Shown: positions 8,801 to 17,109 of the stretch, piece by piece
Layout of the letters: every line of letters starts with the position of its first letter
How positions within the stretch are numbered: the first letter of the stretch is position 1
NCBI RefSeq assembly: GCF_024124665.1
Contig: NZ_JAMXSB010000006.1
Coordinates: 186,001 to 250,000, forward strand
DNA: 64,000 bases
Reading direction: 5' to 3'
DNA from: Pleionea sp. CnH1-48
Lineage (GTDB): Bacteria > Pseudomonadota > Gammaproteobacteria > Enterobacterales > Kangiellaceae
Made by a program: the position numbers and the translations under genes
Notes under the pieces: model-generated
What the model saw: the letters and a program-made list of their open reading frames with translations, nothing else
Databases searched by the model: none
What the model was told of the DNA's origin: nothing

Positions 8801-10453
8801 AGTACCCACCGTAGCAATCCATAACCCACCAGCAACAGGATCTTTTAGGAAACCTTTTTTGGTGATGGCGTTACCACTTATACTGTTAGGGTCATCGGGG
8901 TCGTGCATAAAGTGACGAACACTTTCTTGTGCCGTGTTAAGCCAGTAGACTCCTTTGTTTCTGGTTCCGATTACATAGATATTAGGTTCTAACTCATAGA
9001 TAGCGACTATGCGTTTGTCATCAATCAACGGACGATAATCCTTGATATTAGCGAGCATCTCTTTCTTATCGGCGCTGACAGGCATAGAAAACACCCCTAT
9101 CTGATCACAGGCAAACCAGATATTATTGCTCGAATCAGCGAATACGGTTCGTACCGTTTTTGCTTCTCGACAGGGCGTCAGCTCCTCGAGCCAGAAAAAA
9201 TCTTTCTGTTCCATATTTTGAGTATATCGAGCGATACCAACGTTATTGGCAATCCATATATCAGAGTTTTTATGGGCTGATACATAAGAGACTCTAGGAT
9301 CTGGTAGTTCGTTATCCTGCTCCAGACGTCCCACCATTTTTCCAAATCGACGGCTAGCAATGTCGGTTAAGTTAAGCCCTGCTCGCCATGTTCCAACCCA
9401 TAACAATGAATCACTGGTGAGTAGATAAGAAACACTGTTATCTGGCAAACTTAAATTTTGCCGACTCGCCTTATGAATAAAAGACTCTTTGGTTTTAGAG
9501 TTCATTTCCAGAACGCCATCACTCATCATAGACACCCATAGAGTGTTATGCTGGCCTTGCTGCATATTTGAAATTCGACTATCTAGCTTTGACTTTTCAC
9601 CATGCAAAGGAATCGATGTGAGTTTTTCTAACTTTACGTCAAAAAGATGCAGTCCCCCTCCATAAGTAGAAACCCATGTCTGACCAAGATTGTCTTTTAA
9701 AATATCAGAGACATGTTCACTCTTGAGTCCTTGCTCTTCTCCATAAACTTTGTTTATTCCAGTTTCTGGATTGAATAAGCTAAGCCCTGCTCCAGGATAC
9801 CGAAGTAATGGCACATGACTATATCCGATCCACAAAGCCCCCTTGTCTGCCTCTTTAATCACCCGTACCGTGTTGCTGTTTAAACCACTACTCTCTCCCT
9901 CCTTCTTAGCAATACGTTTAAACTTGCCAGTATCGGGGTCAAAAAGATTAAGGCCTGCATTAGCCGTTCCTATCCAGAAACGCTTTTGGCTATCGATAAA
10001 GACTTCGAGCACCGAGTCTGAAGAAATACTGTGACTATCCTCAGCAGAATGACGGTAGTGGATAAATGTCTCTGTTTTGGGATCAAAGCGATTAAGTCCT
10101 CCTGACCGAGTGCCTACCCATAAGTATCCATTGTCATCCTCTGCCAATGACCAAATAAAATTATCAGAAATAGAGCGAGGATTTTTCCGGTCATGAGTAA
10201 ACACTTTGAAGTTATGACCGTCGTAACGATTTAAGCCATGTTGTGTTGCAATCCACAGATAACCATCTCTTGAACGCAACATATCGATGACGGAGTCCTG
10301 CGACAATCCTTTGTTCTTTCCTAGCTGTTGAAATAATAAAAGTTCACCCAGCGCATGAGCCTGATATGAAAAAATCAAATTGATCGATACAAATAAGATG
10401 GCTAGCCGCAATAAACTTCTTGAGAGCAAAGCTCTACCCGCCTGGCTAAACAA
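5801..10453 (-). CDS. propeller-sensor GGDEF-EAL protein (Reg_prop, Y_Y_Y, TM, PAS, PAS, GGDEF, EAL)
   Basis: A 1550-residue membrane protein with both cyclic di-GMP synthesis and hydrolysis domains. Order: signal anchor (about 10-35), Reg_prop propeller (about 40-745), Y_Y_Y (about 750-815), membrane helix (about 826-855), two PAS domains (about 867-975 and 985-1108), GGDEF (about 1114-1275) and EAL (about 1290-1535). The cyclase motif is intact (GGDEF, 1194-1198). The upstream inhibitory position reads KKSD instead of RxxD, so I-site feedback is probably lost. The phosphodiesterase domain has EAL at 1322-1324 plus the conserved IDDFGTGYSS and KIDRTF segments, so it looks active. Net activity cannot be told from sequence. 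It shares the sensor part, but not the output, with the protein at 367-3864, suggesting paralogous sensors. Confidence 0.9.
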   Translation of the reverse strand: MFSQAGRALLSRSLLRLAILFVSINLIFSYQAHALGELLLFQQLGKNKGLSQDSVIDMLRSRDGYLWIATQHGLNRYDGHNFKVFTHDRKNPRSISDNFIWSLAEDDNGYLWVGTRSGGLNRFDPKTETFIHYRHSAEDSHSISSDSVLEVFIDSQKRFWIGTANAGLNLFDPDTGKFKRIAKKEGESSGLNSNTVRVIKEADKGALWIGYSHVPLLRYPGAGLSLFNPETGINKVYGEEQGLKSEHVSDILKDNLGQTWVSTYGGGLHLFDVKLEKLTSIPLHGEKSKLDSRISNMQQGQHNTLWVSMMSDGVLEMNSKTKESFIHKASRQNLSLPDNSVSYLLTSDSLLWVGTWRAGLNLTDIASRRFGKMVGRLEQDNELPDPRVSYVSAHKNSDIWIANNVGIARYTQNMEQKDFFWLEELTPCREAKTVRTVFADSSNNIWFACDQIGVFSMPVSADKKEMLANIKDYRPLIDDKRIVAIYELEPNIYVIGTRNKGVYWLNTAQESVRHFMHDPDDPNSISGNAITKKGFLKDPVAGGLWIATVGTGLNFWDFGSGEFEHYTIERQGLSHNSITSVLLSGSDRMWVGTQGGGMNLLQWTGKRGQSTLRPPKVISTHEGLGSDAIGAIMSSKNGDLWVSTTQGISWIREGLEPIINFDTQDGVLERYSIGVGFKNYDGRLFFGGFKGLSFFEPTKIESEGEHLPLVFNELLINNKPAILSNDLRVSPLKTELLEYTSELKFHYSIKNFTLSFSSLDMINQKKVQYAYRLRGFDKNWLFTDSERRYATYTNIAPGQYVFELISRNRYGVWLDKPKELHVEVFAAPWFSWWAYLLYCLSALSIVLLFGYQRYRTQKEIRKSERQLRLALWGSGEELWDWDIKTSQVTRTNRLVDIELGDSMCMESIVRESSPVHHKDQIRIKAALEDYLNGSSESYEVVYRVVGKDGTWRWLLERGRTSEVNEVGEPVRMTGMLKDISDIKSTEEQLRLIAAAFENTSDGIWIIDLSYRIVFVNKAYRKITGYDSKHVVGRKLSLKSHEEDVSDLEDRIKKETLETGQWQGEIWDTRKNGEFYPVELSIDSIRDEYSAITHYVGVFSDITSRKRFESELRRMANYDELTSLPNRNLFYDRVNHAIERMDRKRKKLSLLFIDVDQFKKINDSLGHPIGDQLLCEVSIRISKVLKKSDSLSRFGGDEFCALVENVDFSSTSAKVAERIIESFQKPFIVESFSIAVTPSIGIVLYPNDGRDVDTLIKNADTAMYQAKKNGRNTFEFFTEELNHDAKRRLQMESELRDAVENEEFEVYYQPKVDVVSGKIIAMEALARWNSSSRGVVSPAEFIPIAEESGLIISLGRTILRKACIDTARWVEMGFDNLRVAVNLSAVQFRQHKKVLSTIKDALKESSLPEKNLELEITEGMVIDNFDKTIELMRNVQDLGVHISIDDFGTGYSSLCYLKQLPVNTLKIDRTFIKDLDSCEQDSRIVSSVITLAHGLGLNVVAEGVETMEQLQILKELKCDEIQGFLFSAPVPKGEFHELLLRQSSLPEIASQ

Positions 10454-11019
10454 GTGGCTATGCTCCTGTTAAATAAGTGAATTAGATATAAGCCCACTGT
10501 TTAATAGTAGTCGAATTATCACAAATAGGAATTGAAGTGCTTTTGATGATAACCAGCACAATGCTCGTATTTTTGATGCTGAAAAACACGTGCTCTGAAT
10601 CACAGCAATAGACAAGGATTCATTTTTTTCCTTTAATTCAACGCTCTAGAATTATAGCTGCGGTAGGAATACAAATAGCAGAGAAGTTGTAACACCAGAA
10701 AAAGTCTAAACCTATTTGATGCATCTTAAACGTTCGTTTAATTCTTCAAATATATACCCGTCGCCTTTCAAGATGCAGCGGTGCTGGCTGCGCGCACCTT
10801 AAAACACATTGGGCATAGATACCTCATTTCAGGATAAATTTAAAACCTAAGCTATGGGAGTATTGTTTTTGAGCGATTAAATCATTACTCTCTGTCTCGC
10901 GTTATACGAATGGATTCTAATTAATAACAGCACGTCATAAGCACTAGATAGTATATGTAGTTATCAGTGAAAAATAAGCGTAACGCGCACTGATAGTATG
11001 AACCGAATGGGGAAACCGA
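10454..11019. other. 566-bp intergenic region with one palindromic repeat
   Basis: It separates the minus-strand sensor gene from the plus-strand gene at 11020 and should hold both promoters. The only clear structure is the palindromic repeat at 10753-10817. A good ribosome binding site (GGGGA) precedes the ATG at 11020. I see no gene in it. Confidence 0.5.
10753..10817. repeat. small imperfect palindromic repeat, copy 1
   Basis: Starts TATACCCGTCGCCTTTCAA and ends with the near-inverse TTGGGCATA. The centre holds GCAGCGGTGCTGGCTGC, a hairpin with GCAGC/GCTGC arms. It matches the copy at 51862-51922 along its whole length, with several differences in the right arm. It is intergenic and looks like a REP/MITE-type element. 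Confidence 0.75.
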
Positions 11020-11523
11020 ATGAAAGATCTCTATACCGAAGCTTGTTGGTCACGCGGCAGCGTGGCTAGAGATGTAGATTTGGATCAACTAAAAATACCG
11101 CTCAGCCGGTTTCTCAAACAAAGCTTACCAAGGCATCTAGGCCCTTATTCGTTAATTACCAGTAAGTTTGTTAAAAGTAACGACCGTTACAGCATTCAAC
11201 TACAAGAAGTTTCAGTTGGCTCTATGCAAAATGAAATCGATTCAGGCATTTCACAGTTTTTCCTACGTAGCCAAATATTAACCCCCACACTCAACTTAAA
11301 GCACGTCAAAAACAACGAAGACTTATTGCTGAGTGGTTTAATCAGTATTCAACAACACAAACCTTTTAGAGGGCTTGTGGCGTCTCCATCCATGCTTTTT
11401 GTTGATACCATTGAACACAAATTTAGTGCAAAGAAGGTCCAGCACTTAAGTTATTCAGAAGTTTTTGAGCACCTGCACAAACTCGCTTCAATAAGACCCA
11501 GACTCAGATTGATCGCTGCGTAA
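11020..11523 (+). CDS. hypothetical protein, 167 aa
   Basis: I do not recognise this protein. It has no signal peptide and no membrane segment, so it is probably cytoplasmic. It is basic and leucine-rich at the N-terminus (DLDQLKIPLSRFLKQ), with a likely beta-rich middle and a C-terminal helix ending RPRLRLIAA. The ribosome binding site GGGGA, six bases before ATG, supports the start. The next gene is a GGDEF-EAL protein about 190 bp downstream on the same strand, but the structured leader between them suggests separate control. Confidence 0.6.
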   Translation: MKDLYTEACWSRGSVARDVDLDQLKIPLSRFLKQSLPRHLGPYSLITSKFVKSNDRYSIQLQEVSVGSMQNEIDSGISQFFLRSQILTPTLNLKHVKNNEDLLLSGLISIQQHKPFRGLVASPSMLFVDTIEHKFSAKKVQHLSYSEVFEHLHKLASIRPRLRLIAA

Positions 11524-11646
11524 CCTTTCTGGCAGTCGAAATACCAAATTAAAGTCTAATTGTTCTATAAAGCACAGTTTCCCTCTATATCCCTAGAGGC
11601 TCTCGCTGTCATCCTATTGATATTCGACTAAAGTTAATAAAGAGGT

Positions 11647-11704
11647 CTGGTGGAGAAAACCACCAAAATTAATGTGGTTATACATGATGCTAACCACAAA
11701 CCAG
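11647..11704 (+). promoter_or_regulatory. structured leader upstream of the GGDEF-EAL gene
   Basis: Two stem-loops sit just before the start at 11715. GGTGG (11649-11653) pairs with CCACC (11660-11664). TGTGGTTA (11673-11680) pairs perfectly with TAACCACA (11691-11698) around a ten-base loop. CTGGT (11647-11651) could instead pair with ACCAG (11700-11704), which would compete with the first stem. There is no T tract, so this is not a plain terminator. It does not match the conserved core of the known c-di-GMP-I (GEMM) riboswitch. It could be an RNA switch or a protein operator. Confidence 0.4.
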
Positions 11705-11714
11705 GCACTATAGA

Positions 11715-13541
11715 ATGATTGTAAAAATTGGCTTTTCAAAACCTCTTGCGATTATTATCCATATCATGGCTTTATTGCCTATCTTGGGATACAGTGCTTT
11801 TCATCTTCTGTTCGAAAACTCTCTTATAGGCGCCCTGCTTTTTTTTACAGGCGTCGTACTCACTTTCTCGCTGGTCGCCATCATCAAAGACATCGACAAT
11901 GATCCCTACCTGCAAGCCTTTGTTATATGCATGACTCTGACCTTGGCCGCCACTTGCTACTACTTGGGCATTCGAGGGGCACTCTTTGTGTTTCCTTTAC
12001 TTACCTCTTATTTTTATTCATTTACCTTTGGTTATGCATTAGCTCTGAGTAGCCTTGCTGCGTTCTCTTGTATGATAGCCTTACTTAACTCACTCGATCC
12101 TGTCACCGTTGCTCGTCTATCTCTGGGAGTCAGCCTAACAGTATTCTTTAATGCCAGTTTTGCTTATCTGGTCAACAAACAAAAGTCAGCACTAAAGGTT
12201 GAAGCGAATACCGACTACCTCACAGGCATTTCTAATCGCCAAAGTTTTAACTCATGGCTAGATGAAGAAATCCCGAAGTCTTTACGCAAGCATAGATTTC
12301 TGGCACTACTCTATGTGGATCTAAATGATTTTAAACGGGTCAACGACAACTACGGACACGCAGTCGGTGACAAAGTACTCATACAGGCAAGTGAACGTCT
12401 ACTTAAGTGCATTCAAGCGAACAGCTCTCTAAATCAAGGCAAGGAAATCAAAATTGCTCGATTGGCAGGAGATGAGTTTACTCTGGTACTCACTCATGTC
12501 GAAAAGGAAGAAGAAATAGAAAGTTTTGTGCAAAACATTCTTCACGAACTCAGCCAAAGTTACTCTGTCGAAAACCTAGTGATTCATATTGGTGTGAGCA
12601 TAGGGATTGCCCTGAGTGGCCAACATGGCAATTGTGCCGAAGAACTTCTCATTAATGCCGATGCGGCGATGTATCGAGCCAAGAAGGCAGGAAAAAAAGG
12701 CTATCAGTTCTTCAACTCAGATATTTACCAAGAGATGTTTATTAGCAAGGAAATTGAAAGGGGCATTCAGAATGCTCTCAATAACAATAACTTTTATATT
12801 GTGTTCATGCCTATTTATCAGACAAATACACTCGATATGGTTGGTGTTGAAACACTGATCCGTTGCGATTCACCACGCTTAAAAGACTATGGCCCAGATA
12901 AGTTTATCCCGATAGCCGAACGCTGTGGTTTAATTTACGACATCGATCTTTTTGTGATAGAAGCAACTTTTAAAAAGATAGTGGAACTCAAAGAGCTTAA
13001 TCCCGATATGGACCTGCTCTTTTGTATTAACTTATCAGCAAAAGAACTACAAAATAAAGAAATTGGCGAAAGCATTCGCTACTTATTAAAGAAATACAAT
13101 ATCACTCCGAGTAGCATTGAGTTTGAAATAACAGAGACCAGTCTGGTTGCTTCTAGCGAAGAAAATATCAATATCTTGAGTCAGCTTAAAGAACTAGGAG
13201 TCAGGCTGTCACTCGATGACTTTGGAACAGGCTACACGGCCTTTAGCCAGCTCGCAGATTTTCCAGTCGATACGCTAAAAATTGACCGCTCGTTTGTTGC
13301 TAAACTCAACCAACAGGGTAACGAAAAGCTATCTATGGTCAACGTTATTACCATGCTCGCCAACTTATATGAACTGGATATTGTTGCTGAAGGTGTCGAA
13401 ACAGAGGAACAACTTAACTACCTAAAAGCTATCGGCTGCCATTATGTGCAGGGGTATTACCTGAGCCACCCGCACACCTGGGATGCATTAATAACTTCAA
13501 CTGCGGCAAAAATCTCTACCGAAGCACACCCTCACTCTTAA
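11715..13541 (+). CDS. membrane GGDEF-EAL protein, probable c-di-GMP phosphodiesterase
   Basis: 608 residues. Residues 1-165 form about six hydrophobic segments, an uncharacterised integral-membrane sensor module. GGDEF follows (about 170-335), then EAL (about 345-600). The cyclase motif is AGDEF (251-255) with no recognisable RxxD I-site. The EAL signature is ETL (379-381). Other catalytic segments (DDFGTG, KIDRSF, EGVET) are intact. AGDEF is often still active, and the Glu of ETL keeps the metal ligand, so both activities are possible; hydrolysis seems likelier. No clear Shine-Dalgarno precedes the ATG, and the stem-loops at 11647-11704 lie directly upstream. Confidence 0.85.
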   Translation: MIVKIGFSKPLAIIIHIMALLPILGYSAFHLLFENSLIGALLFFTGVVLTFSLVAIIKDIDNDPYLQAFVICMTLTLAATCYYLGIRGALFVFPLLTSYFYSFTFGYALALSSLAAFSCMIALLNSLDPVTVARLSLGVSLTVFFNASFAYLVNKQKSALKVEANTDYLTGISNRQSFNSWLDEEIPKSLRKHRFLALLYVDLNDFKRVNDNYGHAVGDKVLIQASERLLKCIQANSSLNQGKEIKIARLAGDEFTLVLTHVEKEEEIESFVQNILHELSQSYSVENLVIHIGVSIGIALSGQHGNCAEELLINADAAMYRAKKAGKKGYQFFNSDIYQEMFISKEIERGIQNALNNNNFYIVFMPIYQTNTLDMVGVETLIRCDSPRLKDYGPDKFIPIAERCGLIYDIDLFVIEATFKKIVELKELNPDMDLLFCINLSAKELQNKEIGESIRYLLKKYNITPSSIEFEITETSLVASSEENINILSQLKELGVRLSLDDFGTGYTAFSQLADFPVDTLKIDRSFVAKLNQQGNEKLSMVNVITMLANLYELDIVAEGVETEEQLNYLKAIGCHYVQGYYLSHPHTWDALITSTAAKISTEAHPHS

Positions 13542-13560
13542 GTTCTCGCCCTAAACTGTT

Positions 13561-13767
13561 TTATTTTGAAGATGATGATTCATCTTCAAAAATGCTCTCT
13601 ATCGGTAAGTCAAACAAACGCGAAATTTTAAAAGCCAAAGGTAAGCTGGGATCAAACTTACCTTTTTCTATGGCGTTAATGGTTTGCCTGGATACGTCCA
13701 GTTTTTCGGACAACTGTGCCTGGGTCCAATCTCGCTCAGCTCGGAGTACCTTTAGTTTGTTTTTCAT
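13561..13767 (-). CDS. XRE-family HTH regulator, 68 aa
   Basis: A short Cro/CI-type DNA-binding protein made almost only of the helix-turn-helix (WTQAQLSEKLDVSRQTINAIE, residues about 14-34) plus a short C-terminal tail. It resembles YozG-like regulators that are often encoded with a small membrane protein. Here the start codon overlaps the stop of the upstream membrane-protein gene by four bases (ATGA), indicating translational coupling. It probably autoregulates the pair. Confidence 0.85.
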   Translation of the reverse strand: MKNKLKVLRAERDWTQAQLSEKLDVSRQTINAIEKGKFDPSLPLAFKISRLFDLPIESIFEDESSSSK

Positions 13768-14183
13768 TGGTAACGACGATTCCCACGCAATAATCCAACC
13801 ATATAAATAGCACTCATCAGCATAACAAGATAAGAGATTTCAGCATCACTCTGAATGACGTTAGTCGTATCCATAAGCGAATAACTTAATCCACAAATAA
13901 GCCCACCTCCCAGAGACAATGCCATCGCTTCCAATTGAATTTTTTGCTGGAGCTCATCCAAACCTCTAAGATGTTGGCCATTGGCCCAGATCATTCCCAC
14001 ACCAATAAGCCAGTTAATGGCAATAAAGATGGTGCTGATCATTTCGTTACCAGGCCACAAGAACTTAGGTCCAAACGCTGCAATAGCCATTGTGACTAAC
14101 CAAATTCCCGTCCATAGCGCCAAGCGCTTAACATTTTGCGCATTTTTCCTGGTCCACTCATTACATTCTATCGATTTACTCAT
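13764..14183 (-). CDS. four-helix membrane protein paired with an XRE regulator
   Basis: About 139 residues with four hydrophobic helices (LWTGIWLVTMAIAAFGP; TIFIAINWLIGVGMIW; MALSLGGGLICGLSY; YLVMLMSAIYMVGLL). The loop between helices two and three carries a conserved-looking charged segment (LRGLDELQQKIQLE). I take the start at 14183 because GGGGTGAAT precedes that ATG. An in-frame ATG eight codons upstream (14207) lacks such a site. The function is unknown. Such membrane-protein/XRE pairs are common, and the small protein may sense envelope state, but this is inference. Confidence 0.75.
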   Translation of the reverse strand: MSKSIECNEWTRKNAQNVKRLALWTGIWLVTMAIAAFGPKFLWPGNEMISTIFIAINWLIGVGMIWANGQHLRGLDELQQKIQLEAMALSLGGGLICGLSYSLMDTTNVIQSDAEISYLVMLMSAIYMVGLLRGNRRYQ

Positions 14184-14366
14184 ATTCACCCCAAAAAAGT
14201 AAAGCAAGCTTTACTTAAAATATATAAAACCCACCTTTATGTCAAATAAACTTTACATGCCAAAGCCTAACTTGCACCTAATAAGAAGCCTATTATTTGA
14301 GAGGAGTAATCGAAAAATACGACAGGGAGTCGCTACCATAAAATATTAATGATTAAATTCAGTTAC

Positions 14367-14741
14367 TTAGCGCTCGATAATCTCTTTTACCATCGCAGAA
14401 ACCAGAGGCTTAACCAGATATTCCGTAACCACCGGGTAGTCCATTGCTTTTGCTTTATCTTCTTTATGCTCGGAGGAGGTCAGCATAACAACATGCCCTT
14501 CAAACCCAGCAAAATCCAGCACAAAGCATTGAAGAAATTCGAAGCCGTTCATCCGTGGCATGTTGATGTCGAGCAGTATCAGATTTGGCAGCGGGCTTGT
14601 TTGTGCCAAGATATCGAGCGCTTCCTGACCGTCATACGCTTGTAAAATCTCAATAGCCGGATCATAGCGATGAATAAGAGCCGAAGAAATAAATTGATCG
14701 GCCTCACTATCATCAACTATTAAAATTCGAAATTGGGTCAT
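14367..14741 (-). CDS. stand-alone response-regulator receiver domain
   Basis: 124 residues that are only a CheY-like receiver of the Rcp1 type. Visible are the acidic pocket (DDSEAD), phospho-acceptor D58 in LILLDINMP, the conserved T/S in MLTSS and K111 in LVKPL. There is no output domain, so it signals by protein contact. The ATG overlaps the kinase stop by four bases (ATGA), which makes that kinase its likely phosphodonor. Confidence 0.9.
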   Translation of the reverse strand: MTQFRILIVDDSEADQFISSALIHRYDPAIEILQAYDGQEALDILAQTSPLPNLILLDINMPRMNGFEFLQCFVLDFAGFEGHVVMLTSSEHKEDKAKAMDYPVVTEYLVKPLVSAMVKEIIER

Positions 14742-16282
14742 TCCATCTCTTTATTTGCAGGAATGCTGAGCCGAAAAAGACTTCCTTCATCATGTTCAGA
14801 AAAGGAGATGTGTCCATTCAATACAGCAGCACTTTTACTGATCAAATATAGACCCAGGCCACTGCCAAAAGCAACTTTCGGATGAAATCTCTTAAACATC
14901 ACAAATAGCTCTTTCTGCTGCTCCTTGGGTATACCCAGGCCATTATCCTTGACCTCTAAGATAAACTGGGAGTTGTCACAATAGCTTGAAATAGACAGAT
15001 AGGATGACTCTTTATTAACGTCCTGATATTTGATGGCATTCGATACTAAATTCTCCAGTATCACAACAAAACGCGATTGCGGAACACATAAAGCCCCTTC
15101 ATGTCGAAAATCTTTTGTTATGGTCAGTCGAGAAAAATTGTCTAAATGCTGCATATTATCTAATACAGAGTCCACCAAAGCAGCAACATCAATGACTGTC
15201 GCCTCTTCTTGTCTGTGCTTTGCTTCTGATAAAACAAGTATATCTTTAATCAGCTTCTCCAGTTTGACCAAAGAATTGTAGGCATGTGACACACTGCTAT
15301 TAACCATTTCATAATCGGACTCTCTAATGGAGTCCTTTGCCATACCCAACAAGGTAATTGCAGAAACAATAGGAGAACGCAAATCATGAGAAGTGCGATA
15401 AGAGAACTCTTCTAACTCGGCATTGGCTTCGGTTAAAGCCATCGTTCTTTCATCAACTATTTTTTCAAGGTTATCCTTATGCAACTGCAAATCAATCGCC
15501 AGGCGCTGATTGCCAATCAGGAGCTTTTTAAACATCTCGGCAGCTACAGCTAATCGGCCTATTTCATTTTTAACATTGGCATAAGGAATTTTTGTGTCTA
15601 CTTTTCCTGCAGTAATCAGATCAATCGCCTGTGTAATAGCTACCAACGGGCTGCTAATTTTGCGAATAAAAATAAAGTAGAGAGCACCTAAAACAAAAAT
15701 AATATAAGTTACTATAGCAATGGTCGTAAAATGAAGATAAACACTTGCCTTATATTGGGCCTGTTCCGCTTCTTTTTCTGCCCTTTGGTTGGTGATCCGT
15801 TGAAACTTCTCAATAGGCTCCATGATGATACTCTTATGGAAATCATAATTCTCGTCAAACATAAGCCGCTGAGCCTCTCTTAGCTTTCCTTCTGCGACTG
15901 CTTTCATTGCTCTATTTTCGGTTTCAATAAGTGCGTCAGAGTTGGCCTTGGCCTCCTCTATCAGAGCCAGCTCTTCGGGGTGTGCTTTCATCTCTTTTAA
16001 ACGCGCCACCACTTTGTCTCGAGTTCTGGTTTCGTGCACTTCGCGCCAGAAAGCATCGTGATGTCTTTTGTCGCCAAAGATAGTATATCGACGCGCCTCG
16101 CGAGTAAGTAAATCGCTGGCCCTTTTTAACTCATTTCCCAAATGGCGAAATTCCATTTGACGCTGAATATAATGATGTTCTTGCTGAATACTGTAGTTCG
16201 TAACGAAAACCAAGCCTAGTGTTAGCAAGCTCATAGCAATGCAGCCAATTCCCGTTAACGTCGTCAGTGCGGATATTTTCAT
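14738..16282 (-). CDS. membrane histidine kinase (4HB-type sensor, HAMP, HisKA, HATPase)
   Basis: 514 residues: membrane helix 1 (about 8-30), a helical periplasmic sensor of four-helix-bundle character (about 31-180), membrane helix 2 (about 184-205), HAMP linker (about 206-258), a coiled coil, a HisKA dimerisation domain with phospho-acceptor H299 (TSHDLRSP) and an HATPase_c domain with N box ENLVSNAIKY, G1 DNGLGIP and G2 GSGLGLYL. The light- or redox-type Rcp1-like receiver that overlaps its stop codon is the probable partner. The kinase core closely resembles that of the protein at 31976-33439, but this one is membrane-bound and lacks PAS domains. Confidence 0.9.
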   Translation of the reverse strand: MKISALTTLTGIGCIAMSLLTLGLVFVTNYSIQQEHHYIQRQMEFRHLGNELKRASDLLTREARRYTIFGDKRHHDAFWREVHETRTRDKVVARLKEMKAHPEELALIEEAKANSDALIETENRAMKAVAEGKLREAQRLMFDENYDFHKSIIMEPIEKFQRITNQRAEKEAEQAQYKASVYLHFTTIAIVTYIIFVLGALYFIFIRKISSPLVAITQAIDLITAGKVDTKIPYANVKNEIGRLAVAAEMFKKLLIGNQRLAIDLQLHKDNLEKIVDERTMALTEANAELEEFSYRTSHDLRSPIVSAITLLGMAKDSIRESDYEMVNSSVSHAYNSLVKLEKLIKDILVLSEAKHRQEEATVIDVAALVDSVLDNMQHLDNFSRLTITKDFRHEGALCVPQSRFVVILENLVSNAIKYQDVNKESSYLSISSYCDNSQFILEVKDNGLGIPKEQQKELFVMFKRFHPKVAFGSGLGLYLISKSAAVLNGHISFSEHDEGSLFRLSIPANKEME

Positions 16283-16438
16283 TTTTTAATTACAATAAGT
16301 CTCTCTCGCTTCTACTAATTATAGGAAATAGAGATTTATAAAAGCCTCTACCTCATTTGTAGCATAGTACATTGATTAGGCTTAACAATTGCCTGGCGGA
16401 GTCTCGACTGGGTACTTATTGTGAAGAAAATTTGAAAG

Positions 16439-17062
16439 CTAAGAATGCGGCTGCGAACTCATCGCCATCATCTGGAAGGTATTAATAACAGGCTTGATAA
16501 TGGTTTGAATATCCTCCAGTGACTTGCCAGAGCGAGCCAGGGACGCAGTGCCATGAATCAAGGTCATGATGTAACGGGTTAGCACTTGCTCATCATTTTC
16601 GGCACCGATGTTGCCGCACTCTTTTTCGGCCTGAAAAAAAGCTAATAGATGCTCTTCGTTCAATGACTGAATGCTGTTAATCACCGTCACTGCTTGAGGT
16701 GGCATGTGATCACTCGCCGTTTCGTTGGCACACAAAGAGATAAAGCAGCCCTTAGGATAATGAGGATGACATTGGATTTGAATCACCGCGTGCAAATAAT
16801 TGCTCAATCGTTCGGTAAATGGCAGCCCCTCAGCACTTAGCAGCTCAATGTTGGGCATCGCATGCTGTTCCAAATAATGCTGTGTGCAGCTGATAAACAG
16901 CTCTTCCTTATTGCCGAATGCTCCATAAAGGCTCGGTTTGTTGATTCCCATACTGGTCGTAAGATCGGATAACGACGCCCCCAAAAACCCCTTGGTCCAG
17001 AAAACCAACATGGCTTTTTCTAGTGCCTCTGTTTTACAAAACTCTCGCTTACGACCACTCAC
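16439..17062 (-). CDS. TetR/AcrR-family repressor, 207 aa
   Basis: The N-terminal HTH (FLGASLSDLTTSMGINKPSL, about 28-47) is typical of TetR. The C-terminal ligand-binding domain has Cys and His residues around the HPHYPKGCFISLCA segment, as in the common TetR_C subgroup linked to oxidoreductases. It is divergent from the SDR gene at 17182. The 119-bp gap holds two ACCGATnnGTAC-like palindromes (17110-17121 and 17136-17151), so it probably represses both genes. Confidence 0.9.
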   Translation of the reverse strand: MSGRKREFCKTEALEKAMLVFWTKGFLGASLSDLTTSMGINKPSLYGAFGNKEELFISCTQHYLEQHAMPNIELLSAEGLPFTERLSNYLHAVIQIQCHPHYPKGCFISLCANETASDHMPPQAVTVINSIQSLNEEHLLAFFQAEKECGNIGAENDEQVLTRYIMTLIHGTASLARSGKSLEDIQTIIKPVINTFQMMAMSSQPHS

Positions 17063-17109
17063 AACAAAACCTCAACACGGACAATTAAAAAAGGGGCTTG
17101 ACAGAATTA

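Noticed and set aside
11580-11714. c-di-GMP-I (GEMM) riboswitch before the GGDEF-EAL gene
   Set aside because: The hairpins do not carry the conserved GEMM core sequences; kept only as an unassigned structured leader.
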